This document shows, piece by piece, positions 1 through 11,936 of a stretch of DNA of 64,000 nucleotides (positions within the stretch are counted from its first letter, which is position 1; each line of letters opens with the position of its first letter). A program made the translations under genes and the position numbers. This stretch comes from Oryzias latipes (Eukaryota; Chordata; Actinopteri; Beloniformes; Adrianichthyidae). The stretch is taken from contig NC_019871.2 of assembly GCF_002234675.1 (NCBI RefSeq), positions 18,608,433 through 18,672,432 on the forward strand, given 5' to 3'. Below the pieces are notes generated by a model. The model was not told where the DNA came from and did not search any database. It was given only the letters and a program-made list of their open reading frames with translations.

Positions 1-81
1 TTGTAAGAACTTTCCAGCTTTCTTCCTGTTCATCCATCTGACAGCATCTCACATCAGTGAGGACGGATCCCATCATCCTGA

Positions 82-1113
<1,032 letters not shown>

Positions 1114-2435
1114 GAGGCAGGTTCAGCCACACTAGAGATGGTGACTTGGACTTGAAGTACTTGTTTTGTAGGACTTGGTAAACACCGTTCGTCTGGTTTA
1201 TTTTACTTTTACCTCTTGGACATCACTGTCAGATCTAACAAAAATGCTCTTTTTCTGGTTTTATCGTTATCGTGTTTCATCGCAAACACAGGAAATCATT
1301 GTGTTGTTGTTTCCTTACCTGTTCTTTGAATCTACCTTGATGACATTTTGAAACTTTAGAGCCTTCATGTAGACGATGAGATCAAGACTTCAGATCAAAA
1401 AGTCACTCTAAGCAACAGCAGATTCTGAAATGGTGCTCCATCCTTCCTTCTCTGATCAGCAGTCCTCCAAAAGCTGACCTCATCTTCTCAACCTCTTGGA
1501 CAAAGAAGCAGCTTTTCCTAAACTCCTCCAAAAAAAAAAAAGAGAGAGAGAGACAACAGACGAAGGGTCGAAGTCCACCCTCCTGACCCTCCTGCCTTCA
1601 GGTCCAGGCATGTGACCCTTTTTGCAAAGACTTTGTTTTTCCAGATGGAAGTTATGAAACAGACCTGGCGTCTGTTAAACTTTTGTCTGAGAGCTTCAGC
1701 AGAAACTCAGGTCTCTTTGTCTTCATCTACATCTCCTCCGATTCAGGTTCTACGCTTCTGAGCTGCACATTTCTCCTTTAGCTTTTCCTGCAGGTCAGGA
1801 GAGGGTTCACTTACTTTGTTTTTCCTTCAGATTGTTTAGAATACCATTGACGGCTTATTTAGTCTCCCACCCACAGACGGACTGCGACTCCCACATTTGT
1901 GGATAATCTCACATCAGAGCTTCCTGGTGTCTGAAGCACAACGTCACGTTTGAACAAAGTTTATCCAAAAATGTACATTTGAATTCATTCTTTTGATCTT
2001 TAAGTTAATTAAAGAAAATGACATCAGGGCAGCGGCTGAACGTCTTCGACTTCTACTTTAATCTTTGCGAATTTAAGCTAAACTGAAGATGGGTAAATGA
2101 GTGTGCTCACTGCCACTTAATGGATAGAATAACTGTAAAAATCCTTGTTTTATTTGATAAATCAATGTGAGGAGATGGGTGGCCGTGCAAACATTTATTC
2201 TGCTTCAGGTTTGACCTCGGTTAACCCATGTGACTGAACCCGCCCTCTGTCTCCGGCATTGTGTAGTTTTTGTAATTCAGAAATGTGTGGTTATGATTCA
2301 GGAGTGATTTTTTTGGAGCTGCAGATGAAGTTCAGCCTGCAGTGCCCCCCCCCCCCCCCGCACTGCAACATAAACTTTTCGTTATTTATTTGAATTCTGT
2401 CATTGGAATAAAAACTCAAATGAAATAAAGAAATG
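1114..2435 (+). other. acsl3: acsl3 3' UTR with poly(A) signals
   Basis: Non-coding sequence follows the TAG stop. AATAAA hexamers at 2407-2412 and 2424-2429 are the first strong poly(A) signals after the stop, so the transcript probably ends near 2430-2450. A C-tract lies at 2346-2359 just upstream, and an A-tract followed by GA repeats lies near 1531-1550. Extent is inferred from the signals only. Confidence 0.6.
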
Positions 2436-4400
2436 TGTGGCTCAGTTGATGTTTGGAGGCGTTTTCCTTTGTCCCTGTCAGACTTGATGGAAAAGAGGTT
2501 TCTGTGTCCAACACGAAGAAAAAAGATCACTTCATTTATTAATGAAAGAGTGAAAGCAACACCCACTGATTCAACAGTTCTAAATAGTTTGATATTTTTA
2601 AAGCAAAGCAGATTTGAGGTGAAAACATCTTTTTTTATAAGCTAAATTGACTGGAATTGGATATCATTTGATGGATCCATATTGAGGACATTCTTTCAAA
2701 CATTCAGAAATTATATCTGAATATGAATTTTTCTGAGTTTTCAGAAAGTTCAGCCTCTGATAAAGATAAGTTTATTTCCTGTAATGAAATGGCATCTGTT
2801 TCTATGTTTTCTGTCTTCTTTATCTTTACTTTTTTTGTATCTGTATTCTGCTTCACTCTTCCACGTAAATCTTTCTCATTCCCTTATTTTTCTTGTTCAG
2901 AGCTTTAAGGGGGGGGGAAACAACAAATATTTAAGTAATTAATTAAAATACAGCTTATCTTCAAAAACAAAAAGAAGTTCATAAATAAACTCCTGGTTTA
3001 GTGAGAGGGTAAAGGATGGAGCTCCATTGCTGGACTGAAAGAAAAAAAGAAGAATATGTCCGTGATTCTACATCACAAATATGAGAGTTCCTTATCAAAC
3101 TATCCAGTACGTGACCTGTAGGTATTTTCACTCTGGTAAAGCTTGAAGTTTTATTTTCTGTCAGTCTGGAGAGCTCAGATTAATGTTAGTGTGTTTACTC
3201 AGATGCAGGAAGTCAAATCATCTTAGAGAAATGTTGGTGTTCAAATCAACAGGAACAGTTTTTCCTCCTCTGTAATAGAAGGTTTGTCAGTTCATCTTTG
3301 GCCTGTTAGCATTAAATGTTCATGACAGCACATGTGCAAAAGGGCTGAACAAATGTGGAAAAGCTGCCAGTCAAGACAGCAACATTGTCCATCATCTTCA
3401 TCATCAATAAATAATCTGGACATATAATCTGAACTGCTATTGCAGTATCAGTCTTCTAATTTTATAAACCCTTTACAGGGTTTTTTTAATATTTAACTTT
3501 GATTGAGAGTAAATGTGAAGAACTTAGTACTTCTATCCACTGACTAAGCTCTTTTAAAGGTTGATCCAACAAGTCTTCATATCATTTTGACAGTTTAGTG
3601 TGGTTACCATTGATGCTCATGTGTTTTACAACAACCCCTCAAATACACAAGAACTTTCATGAAACTCAATTAACTCTTGTGCTATCTTAGATGACCCCCC
3701 CCCCTTACTTTGACGTGTTCTCCCTACCATGACAAAGGTGGATAAAGGTGGAAAGATTTCATGTAATCCATGGACACCAGTGAAGATCACAAAACATTGA
3801 AGAAAAAAGGTTCAGAGCACTGTCTAGTGGGTCTAGATGACCCAACTCCCAACGTTACAGTGCCTAGGATAGCACAAGGGTTAAACTGCTCTAAAATAAT
3901 TTTAACGCTTTACATGTTTACCTTTCCCTGTTCAGTCCAAACATGCTAGCTGTCCATACTATGTAAAAACTCAGACAGTTTAACAATGGGAAACAGTAGA
4001 ATTTCAACCAATCTTTGCCCAGAGAAAGCAGCAACACTTCTAAGTGTGTTTAAAAACTGACTTCTTACTGTGACATTGAGTTTCTGTTGGCATCTGTGGT
4101 GTGACTGACACTATCATTGTCTGAAACACAGGCATCTATTAAAAACCCTGATCCCAGAATGTTGCATGACAAGGCTGAATATATTGCATAAATATATACA
4201 ATGTAAAATCATCACTTTTTGGATTTGCTGCATCCGCCATGGATTTCTCAGCTGAATCTCCATGAGCTGCAGGTAACAGACGACAGGTAATATCTTTCTC
4301 TTTTACTTTCTGCATTTCATGTTAGTGTCCCTCCAGCAGCTTCCACACACTCAGATCTCAGTTTACAAACTATGTCACGTGACTCATGACGACACACCAT
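2436..4400. other. acsl3-kcne4 intergenic stretch
   Basis: AT-rich spacer of about 2 kb. Apart from the TTAA-flanked MITE at 3670-3884, I see no gene, RNA or conserved domain. Short open frames here have no recognisable similarity. Confidence 0.6.
3670..3884. mobile_element. TTAA-flanked MITE, copy 1 (piggyBac-like ends)
   Basis: A 215-bp non-coding element bounded by TTAA on both sides, with inverted ends reading roughly CYCTTGTGCTATC and GATAGCACAAGGG. Near the right end is a short palindromic block TGGGTCTAGATGACCCA. Two further copies lie at 22366-22576 and 38857-39069. TTAA target duplications are characteristic of piggyBac, so a piggyBac-mobilised MITE is the likely class; no transposase is encoded. 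Confidence 0.75.
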
Positions 4401-4403
4401 AGT

Positions 4404-4500
4404 GTTCATATAAAAAAAACCTCCAGAGCGAAAGTTCTGCCAAACTCCGTAACTCCTGACAGAAGGCAGAAAGTCGCCTGAAACTCAAGTGTCCTATTTG
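4404..4500 (+). promoter_or_regulatory. kcne4: kcne4 core promoter and non-coding exon 1
   Basis: A TATA box (TATAAAAAAAA) at 4409-4419 lies about 30 bp upstream of a likely start site near 4438. A GTGAGT donor at 4501 would end a short non-coding first exon. The matching acceptor (TTTATTTAG) ends at 4865, just before the coding exon. This is inferred from signals; no transcript evidence is available. Confidence 0.5.
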
Positions 4501-4877
4501 GTGAGTTCTCCAATTGTTTGTTTGTGTTTCTCTTTACAAGAAGAACAAAAGATGTTACACAGGTGGAATGGGTTTTCTTGAGAAGATATCCATATATATT
4601 TTAGTAGAGGCGCTCCTCCGCGCGTTCATCTGATGGGACCAGTCGTTAATAAGAGGATCAATAAGCAACCTGAACTAACTTAAAGTTAAACAAACAGAGA
4701 ACTCTGTCTTTATTCATATACATCTGTTTTTAGAGACTGGTTAAACTTTGGTAAAACTTTTTCTTTTGTGCGTAAAAACTGCGTAAAGGTGCGCCTTTTA
4801 GTATTTCTTTTTAGACTAAGGTTTTCTTGCCTGTTTTTTTCATGAACTTGTTTTCGTTTATTTAGAGAATTTGGAAC

Positions 4878-5408
4878 ATGGAGGACATGGAAAGTTCAAC
4901 GCCATCACCCAAGCGCGTCATCCTTCAGACCCAAAGCACCGTGGGATCCCAGGCAGACAAAGCGGGTGGAAACGCATACCTTTACATTTTAATAGTCATG
5001 AGTTTTTATGGCGTGTTTCTGTGCGGCATCATGCTTGGTTACTTCCGCTCAAAGAGGAAGGAAAAAAGGAGGGTCAACATCTTCACGCGCCTTGTGCACG
5101 AGGAGCAGCAAAGAGAATGGGGCACCCTGCCCAAAAAACACAGCCTCACCTTCTCAGCCACCGCTGCGGGGCTGCGCTCTGCGCAGATGTCCCTGCCCTT
5201 CTGTGGTAACCATGGCAACCACTTGGGACTACGCCGCTATGAGAGCTCGTCGGCGTCTCCGCTGGCGTGCGCGCTGTGCGCGGAGCAGAGCAGCATCAGC
5301 TCGCAGTGCTCCTCAGCGGAGACGCGCGTCACCATCGAGGAGGAGTCGGACGGCGGCCACGCAGGGGAACACCTCAAGGGCGGATCGGAGCGCAGCGACT
5401 CTGGCTGA
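4878..5408 (+). CDS. kcne4: KCNE4 (MinK-related peptide 3), Kv channel accessory subunit
   Basis: A 176-residue single-pass membrane protein encoded by one exon, as is usual for KCNE genes. The family modulates, and for KCNE4 usually inhibits, voltage-gated potassium channels such as KCNQ1 and Kv1 types at the plasma membrane. Residues 1-33 are an extracellular Ser/Thr-rich N-terminus. Residues 34-56 form the transmembrane helix, containing ILIVMSFYGVFL and the conserved GIMLGYF-R-SKR-EKR junction that marks KCNE4. The cytosolic tail keeps a LRSAQ segment, a Cys-containing ACALC block, a Ser cluster and a TIEEE motif, all with counterparts in human KCNE4 (about 170 aa). The start at 4878 is the first ATG after a good splice acceptor at 4866. 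Its position next to acsl3 and before scg2 matches human 2q36. Confidence 0.93.
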   Translation: MEDMESSTPSPKRVILQTQSTVGSQADKAGGNAYLYILIVMSFYGVFLCGIMLGYFRSKRKEKRRVNIFTRLVHEEQQREWGTLPKKHSLTFSATAAGLRSAQMSLPFCGNHGNHLGLRRYESSSASPLACALCAEQSSISSQCSSAETRVTIEEESDGGHAGEHLKGGSERSDSG

Positions 5409-6170
5409 TCCTGACGCCCGGATGATGACACTCTGCGCCGGGAACCCACCACAAACATGACTGGAGGAGGGAGCAAGAGGCGTTCAGGAGCCCAAAGAGG
5501 ACTGACATTCAGCCCTGTTTCTGTTTAAAAAAATCTGTCAGACGTGAAAATGAAAATGAAAGTGGGGAAGTCACAACTGGTGTAAATCATGTCAGATCTT
5601 CATTTGGCATCAATCAGAAAGATGTCTGCATGCGTTGTTTGCTGCTCCTTTGTTTTATAGTTTAACTTATTTACTTATTTTACCTTTTTCAAACCAGAGG
5701 CAGCATGAAACCACACGTCACTGATTTTAGGACTTGAAGATATTTAACGAACATTTTCATTTTTAGAGCCATCATTTTGACAGACATTTAACCTAACATA
5801 ATGTTGTAGTGCACACGCATGAGTCTGCTTTTTTTTGTGGTGACCCCTCCCTGCTTGAGCCCCCTCCTGCATGGCTGCTTTGGCCTGATGACTCATCCTG
5901 CAGGGGACTCATCACAAAACTGGCTGCTTGAACTTCTGACTCGCTGAACCCGCTCTCACTCTAACCGGACTGGGAAGCCACTTGAAACCTTGTCTGTAGA
6001 CCATCTTGCATGCAGCTTCATGATGGATGATGACTGCTTTCAGTGAATTACTTGATGACAGAGATGATGCACTGTTGGCGAAACCTGTGCGTATTTGCCA
6101 CACGCCAAGCTTGATTTAAAGCGGTTTGTAAAGTTACAGAAAACAATAAAAGCAGTTTAAACCTGATCAA
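5409..6170 (+). other. kcne4: kcne4 3' UTR
   Basis: Non-coding sequence after the TGA stop. AATAAA at 6145-6150 is the most likely poly(A) signal, giving a 3' UTR of about 750 bp. Confidence 0.5.
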
Positions 6171-7203
6171 GCTCCCCTGTGAGCTCTCTTTTCTTGAACT
6201 GAATTCACCAGTAGAGGGTGCTGTTGTACATTCACTCACGTTCACTGCTGTGTCCAGTCATGCAGCCATAAAAAATACAACCATTGTACTTTGTGTTCCT
6301 CAACATCCTCCAGGTTTCAACTTTGAAAGCAGTAGTTTAAAAACGAGATGAAAAGAAACACTAAAATGATGTCTTCATCGACTGGATCAAAGCGGATCTA
6401 CTGGATTCCATTTCTACAAACATCAAGCTTTAGTGTCCAGGGAAATAAGAGACAAGGAGGATCATGTGCAACAACCATAAAGAAAAGAAAAAACCAGAGT
6501 GGTTCCGCTGCATATTACAAACAGTAAATTTAAGTTCAGATTCATGTAGAACACATTGGAAATGAGGGTTTCAGTCAAGTTCTGCTTTTGAGGGTTTCAT
6601 AATCACCAGTAGTTCAAACAATCCAAGTCTTTTCCTATGTGCAGTGAAAAAACAGAACAAAACAAGTGTTAGAATAAATTTTATACACCTTTACAATGCC
6701 CCAAATTCTTCATCATGACGAACATTCATAATGATTTTTCATTATAGTTCTTCATAATGTTTCATCATAATGGTTCATCATAATGGTTCATCATAATGGT
6801 TTTCCGTGACGGTTCATCACGATGGTTGTTCACGATGGTTTTTTACAATGGTTCATTTTCATAATAGTTCTTCATGATGGTTCTTTATGATAGTTCTTCA
6901 TGATTCTCCACAACAGATCTTAATGCTGGCTCCTCATGATGTTTATTCATGAGGATTCTTCAGGAAGACTCTTCAGGATGGTTATTCTTAATTGTTAATC
7001 ATGTTATTCTTAATAAATCTGACTCACAGAGACAAACAATGGCAGACATTCAGGTCGACAGGAAATTTTGAAATAACAATAGTTGTATGCTTAATAGACA
7101 ATTAACCTCCTCTCCTTTTCCTGCACACATGTGTCTCAGTTAGAACCTCACACTCCATCAACAATAGCTTGAACAGACTTTGTCTTTCAAAAGGGATTTC
7201 TAT
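6171..7203. other. Intergenic spacer with degenerate minisatellite
   Basis: Nothing gene-like. The notable content is a degenerate tandem array at about 6708-7010. Confidence 0.5.
6708..7010. repeat. Degenerate 14-16 bp minisatellite
   Basis: About twenty diverged units of the type GGTTCATCATAATG / GTTCTTCATGATG follow each other for roughly 300 bp. The best-preserved units are at 6770-6800. Divergence between units indicates an old, inactive array. Confidence 0.7.
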
Positions 7204-7745
7204 GGGATCCAGAGAAAAGAGCTGTGAAATGCTGGAGGAAGTCTGGAGAAGCAGAAAAAAGGTGTGGATTTGTGCAGGACATGTATGAGAGCAGTGAGAC
7301 AGTGGTGAGATGTTCTGTGAGCGGAGAAGAAACTACATCAAGGATCAGCTCTGAGCTCCATCATGTTGTTTCTTGCTGTGACAGAGTGACACATGTGGTT
7401 AGACAGGAATCTCTGTGGAACATGACGGACAGCAGGCCGGGACCGCAGGGGCGAGTGTCAGACATTGTGAAGCAAAGAAGTGTCAGGAAGAAAGAAAAGG
7501 TGTTTGAGATTGTGGGGAGATCTGTATGGTTATATTGGATCAAAGAGAAAGACAGAGCAAAATGGAATTTTCAAGCTGAAGATGCTGAGGTTCTCTTTGG
7601 GAGTTACCACAAGATCAGGAATGTGAACATCAGAGGAACACACAATGTTAGATTTTTACAGATGAGTCCATGAAAGCAAAACTGAGACAGTTGGAAATGG
7701 TCATTAAAGGGAAAGTCAGCATTTTTAGTAAAGAAATTCAGGTTA
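7204..7745 (+). mobile_element. RTE-clade LINE relic (internally deleted)
   Basis: Translated segments align with the intact RTE LINE at 52726-54389. EKRCGFVQDMYESSETVVRC matches its [17 protein letters not shown] block, VRQESLW matches its VRQESPW, and [17 protein letters not shown] with a following RGTHNVRF matches its [10 protein letters not shown]...RGTAHV. The FADD-containing middle is missing, so it is an internally deleted, non-functional copy on the + strand. The open frame at 7224-7673 is a chance mosaic. Confidence 0.7.
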
Positions 7746-9756
7746 CAAAATTTAATGTAAGCCAAAAAAGGAAGGTTAGGCCAAGTTAAAGAAGACAAGA
7801 AGATAATTAGTGGATTTCATGCTGGCAGATAATTCACTTAACGGAGCTGCTGAGAGACGACTTTGTGCTGTTGAACTTCATCAATGAAGATAATAACCTG
7901 CAATCTGGACTTCTGTCTTTTGTTCACAGTTGAAAGACCTATTAATCAGAATAGAGAAGAAGGTACAGCCTGCCAGTGCAGAGAGTTAAAGCATCAAAGA
8001 TTTTTGGGAAATTGTCCTGAGTGGACCATCCCTCTGGAAGGAGGAAAATGAAAGGATCCATCTGAGCTTCACTGTAACTGCTCAGTTGTGTACTTGCAGC
8101 CTCAGGTGGACAGATGAAAAACTGCAGCTAATGTCCACTCTTTGTCCACTCGCCATTTTGTTGTGGGTGTGGCAGGGTATGCTGCCATCACAATGAGCAT
8201 CACCTTTGTGCTTTTGAAGTCTATGCAAAATGACAAGCCCATTTATAGAGGGAGAAGTCAAGGATCTTTTTGTCAGGAGCTTTCAGTCATGACAATAAAA
8301 AGAGTTCTATCACAATTAAACACCTGGTTAAAATCATTTACCTGTACATGCTTAGGAACAGTTGCAGTTAAAAATGCTCATTGTAATCACTTTCCAGTGG
8401 TTGTAGCAACAGAGAGATACGAGGAAATCACGCAGTGTTTGATAGAGCTTTAATTTCTACCAACAGCAAAGATGCAATTCATATTTTGAAATGTCTTTGA
8501 ACCACCTGTCTGAGGAGGAAACCTTCACAACTTGTAACCATGAAAATCAATTTCAGAAATTTGACCTTGAAGATCTTTCTGTATGTGAACTTAAATTCAA
8601 TGTGATGACTTCATGATGAGGTTCTGCTCTTGAGCATCACAAATCATTTGACCAGTTTACTGAAGAGGAGAATATAACATCACAGATGAAACCAAAACCA
8701 AGTTCAACCATCACTATAGTTTGTACTTTTCCCATGTGCAGCTGTCTACCTAAGCTCCTGCTAATCTTCTCCCTGGAAAAAGCAGCAGCAAGACATTCAG
8801 TCCAACAAACTTTCTACTTTCATCTCACATGAGATGTTTTCATATTTGTCACTCATGAGAGATCAGCTGCTGTGAAATTTCCACATTCCAGTTTCATAAC
8901 CCTGTGAAATCCTCTACAGATACATGATCACTGTATTTAATTAATCAAACGTGACTTAACCGTGTCTTTGCTCTAGTTTGTTAGTTTTATTACCCATGCA
9001 TTTCATCATTTCTGTAATGCATTTGATAAATCTGTGCAATTTTTCATTGTACTGTCTACAATTAATGCCTTAAATAAATCAATCAATCAATCAGAAGAGC
9101 GCTGAGGGCTCCTCGTGGCTGTTACACAACACTTTAAAAGCAAGCGACAACAGTGACTCTTTGGTTCTTTTTCCTGGATTTGTAACATGCAGTGTGGAAG
9201 TTCAGCCGCGATGTGCATGAGCAGGAGCTCAAACCTCCTTTCTTCTTCACAGAAAGAGCCCTTGAGCTTTTTGCTCTGATCAGTGTGCTGAACTGCATTT
9301 CTGATCCTCCTGACCTCAGTCGCTCTGGAGGTGTGAGTGACCTAAAAGAACATAAGGAACATGAAGCTCTTCAGCAGAAACCACAAAACGATGAACGACA
9401 CTTTCAGAGTCAAATGACTCACAGGAGAGGACAGGTTAACCTGGACTGGAGCTGAAGAAAATACAAGTGAAGCTTCAGAACTAACTGATAACTGTGTTTC
9501 TTTTTCTTCTGCATGGAGACTTTGTGCTTTGAGCTTTCAGCATAACATCTATTAGTTAAAGACTCCTTCCTTCAGCTTCTGTGATCTTTCCAAAAAAATG
9601 TAAATATCATGGAAATGGATGTTCATTTCCCATTTCATTCATAAAATGTTACTTTCATAGAATATAAATTCCGGACCTACTGCTTAATAATTTCAAGTAT
9701 TTATTTAATTTCACACAAATTGTGGTTTCAGCTTATAATACTCACAAAACAGACTT
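7746..9756. other. Intergenic stretch without recognised genes
   Basis: No gene was found. A (AATC)n run at 9076-9093 after an AAATAAATC motif resembles a LINE/SINE tail, but no body was recognised. An open frame at 8142-8453 has no recognisable domain. Confidence 0.5.
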
Positions 9757-10600
9757 CCAGAAAATTAGAATAACATGGAGAAATGCTTCCAATTTTTCCG
9801 GGGCCTGAATTTTTTAAACTGAGTTTCACCAATTAATCCTCTGAGAATCTCAAAGCGCCTGCCAAGGTTCCCCATATGGCACTATATTGGTTCAGTTTGG
9901 TTTCATTTTTTTTCAGTTCAGTTCAATATATGGAAGACTTCAGACCTGACAACTAGCCAGAAGATCATCACTGATCCCCTCCATAGTTATGGCTAAGCTG
10001 CAAATGTCCATGGCTAAGGAGGCCGGCTGTTCACAGAGCGCTGTGTCCAAGCAGATCAACTGAGTGTCCAATGGAAGGACAAAATGTGGCAGGAGAAGTT
10101 GCACCGGCAAAAGAGACAGACTTCAGCGGATTATCAAAAGATTTAAGAACTTGGCAGACATCCACAGTGAGGTGGAGAAACAGCTTCAAAACCCACCACA
10201 TTTGGAGGCATTTGGGAGATGGGCTACAACTGTCGGTTCCTCGGGTCAAGCCATTTCTGAACCTGGACCAACGGAGGAAACGTCTCAACTAGACCAAGGA
10301 GAAGAAGGACTGAACTGTTGGCCAGGGGTCCAAGGTCCTGTTTTTGGATGAAAGGAATGCGTGCCTTTCATTTGGGAATCAATGTTCAAGGGTTTGGAGG
10401 AAGACTTGAGAGGAGCAGAACCCAAGCTGCTTGAGGTCCATTGTGAAATCTCCACAGTCAGTCATGGTTTGGGCTGCAACAGTCTACCAGAATGTTCTGG
10501 AGGACTTCATGATTTCTTCTGCTGAGGTTCTAGATGGAGACACAGATTTTATCTTTCAGCAGGACGTTGGCCCCTGTCCATACTGATGAAGTATTGGAAA
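9757..10600 (+). mobile_element. Tc1-like transposon relic A
   Basis: Broken translations follow the Tc1 transposase order: an HTH part (EAGCSQSAVSKQIN), a CGRRSC block, a stretch after RFKNLADIH, then FGNQG, KSPQSVMVWAA and FIFQQDVGP, the last carrying the second catalytic Asp. Stops and frameshifts separate these blocks, and the part from the DDE glutamate onward is missing or unrecognisable. The left edge carries an ATTCTAATTTTCTGGAAGTC motif typical of fish Tc1 ends. Non-functional. Confidence 0.75.
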
Positions 10601-11875
10601 TGGACATATGAAGTAAATAGAGATTTCTCCACAGTATTCTAAGTTTCCAAAATCCAGTTTTTGTGGGTTTCATGATCTGGAACCCCGATTCCTGTAAAAA
10701 ATAAACAAATAAATGAACAATAGAAATCAATTACACAGTGAGCCAGAATCTATATTCTGTGGAAGTTTCTTCCACTTTTCCCTTCAGGGTCACGACAGGG
10801 AATCAGCTTCCTCCATCTAACCCTGTCTACATTTTTCCATGATATTCTGAATTTTCACATTCTTTAGTTCTGACAGTTCTGCATTCTTGGAAGTTTTTCA
10901 ACCAGCTTCTTCTATTTATGCATATTTGGTGAACTGGATTCAGACATACTTGACACCATTCCTCCTCTGTGACCTTAGTTACCCTTTTCTTGTAAAATGT
11001 TTCTTTAAGTTGCTGATTCCTTACAGTCTTTGAGTCATCCTAGATTTCAACAAAATGTACTAAAAGCAGAAGTTCTGCATTAATGTTAGATTTTCTTAAC
11101 AAGTTAAATGCATATCTCAGACAGGTGCTGCTGCTGTAAAGTTCATACAACTTACAGAGGTGTTTGGAGAGCAACTCACTGAGCCATAAAGCACGACATT
11201 TCCAAGCTTGGAAACCTCAACCTTAAACCGAAGCTTCGTCTCTATTAGAATCACCTCTAAGCGCGCAGCGGTCTGTGATGGACACCTCTGAGATACTTTC
11301 ATGTCGGTTCCGTCAACAATAGATTTTGGTTCACATTAGATATTGCATATTATTCATTATTAAATGCTCACTGTAAACTTCTCAATTTAAACCATGTGAA
11401 GAGGAAAACTACACATAGTTATCGTATTCAGAAGCACAAACCACTGTGGGTTTGATCAGAGAAAAAGATAAATATGTTCATTTTATTAACTGTCGAGATT
11501 TTAGAGTTGAGCTAAAAGGCTCACAGAAGTGTCCCACGACAGTGTTGCCAAAGGTTTACAATGGCTAATTGCGGAATTTAGCCAATCACAATCAGGCAAT
11601 TGTAAACACAGTTTTTAGAAAGTGCTGCAGGCCACATATCATTGATTTTATGACTGGAACCTGCAGACCAGTAGAAAATTGAATGCAGGTCACATTTGCC
11701 ACATGAGCCAGACTTTGGACTGGTCTGTGTCATATGTACAGTCTCTACCGTCCCAGTGTTATTCTGTTGATCCATCTTTTTTTGAGTCTGGTTCTTCTAG
11801 ATACGTCTCAGCAGTCTTCCATTTAGAGTCGGTTTTTGTTCTCCACCTTCACCCACTGCTTTTAAGTTCAGGATT
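10601..11875. other. Intergenic stretch between Tc1 relics
   Basis: No gene or clear repeat family recognised. Confidence 0.4.
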
Positions 11876-11936
11876 TCCTCAGAATGCTCCAAAGGGGACA
11901 AGGCAACTGATTTTAAGGAAAGGAGGAATGGATCTA

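Noticed and set aside
7224-7673. 149-codon open frame
   Set aside because: Only parts of it match the RTE polymerase and the frame mixes them; it is a LINE relic, not a gene.
8142-8453. 103-codon frame with a hydrophobic N-terminus
   Set aside because: No recognisable family, no splice or promoter signals, in a repeat-rich spacer; likely chance.
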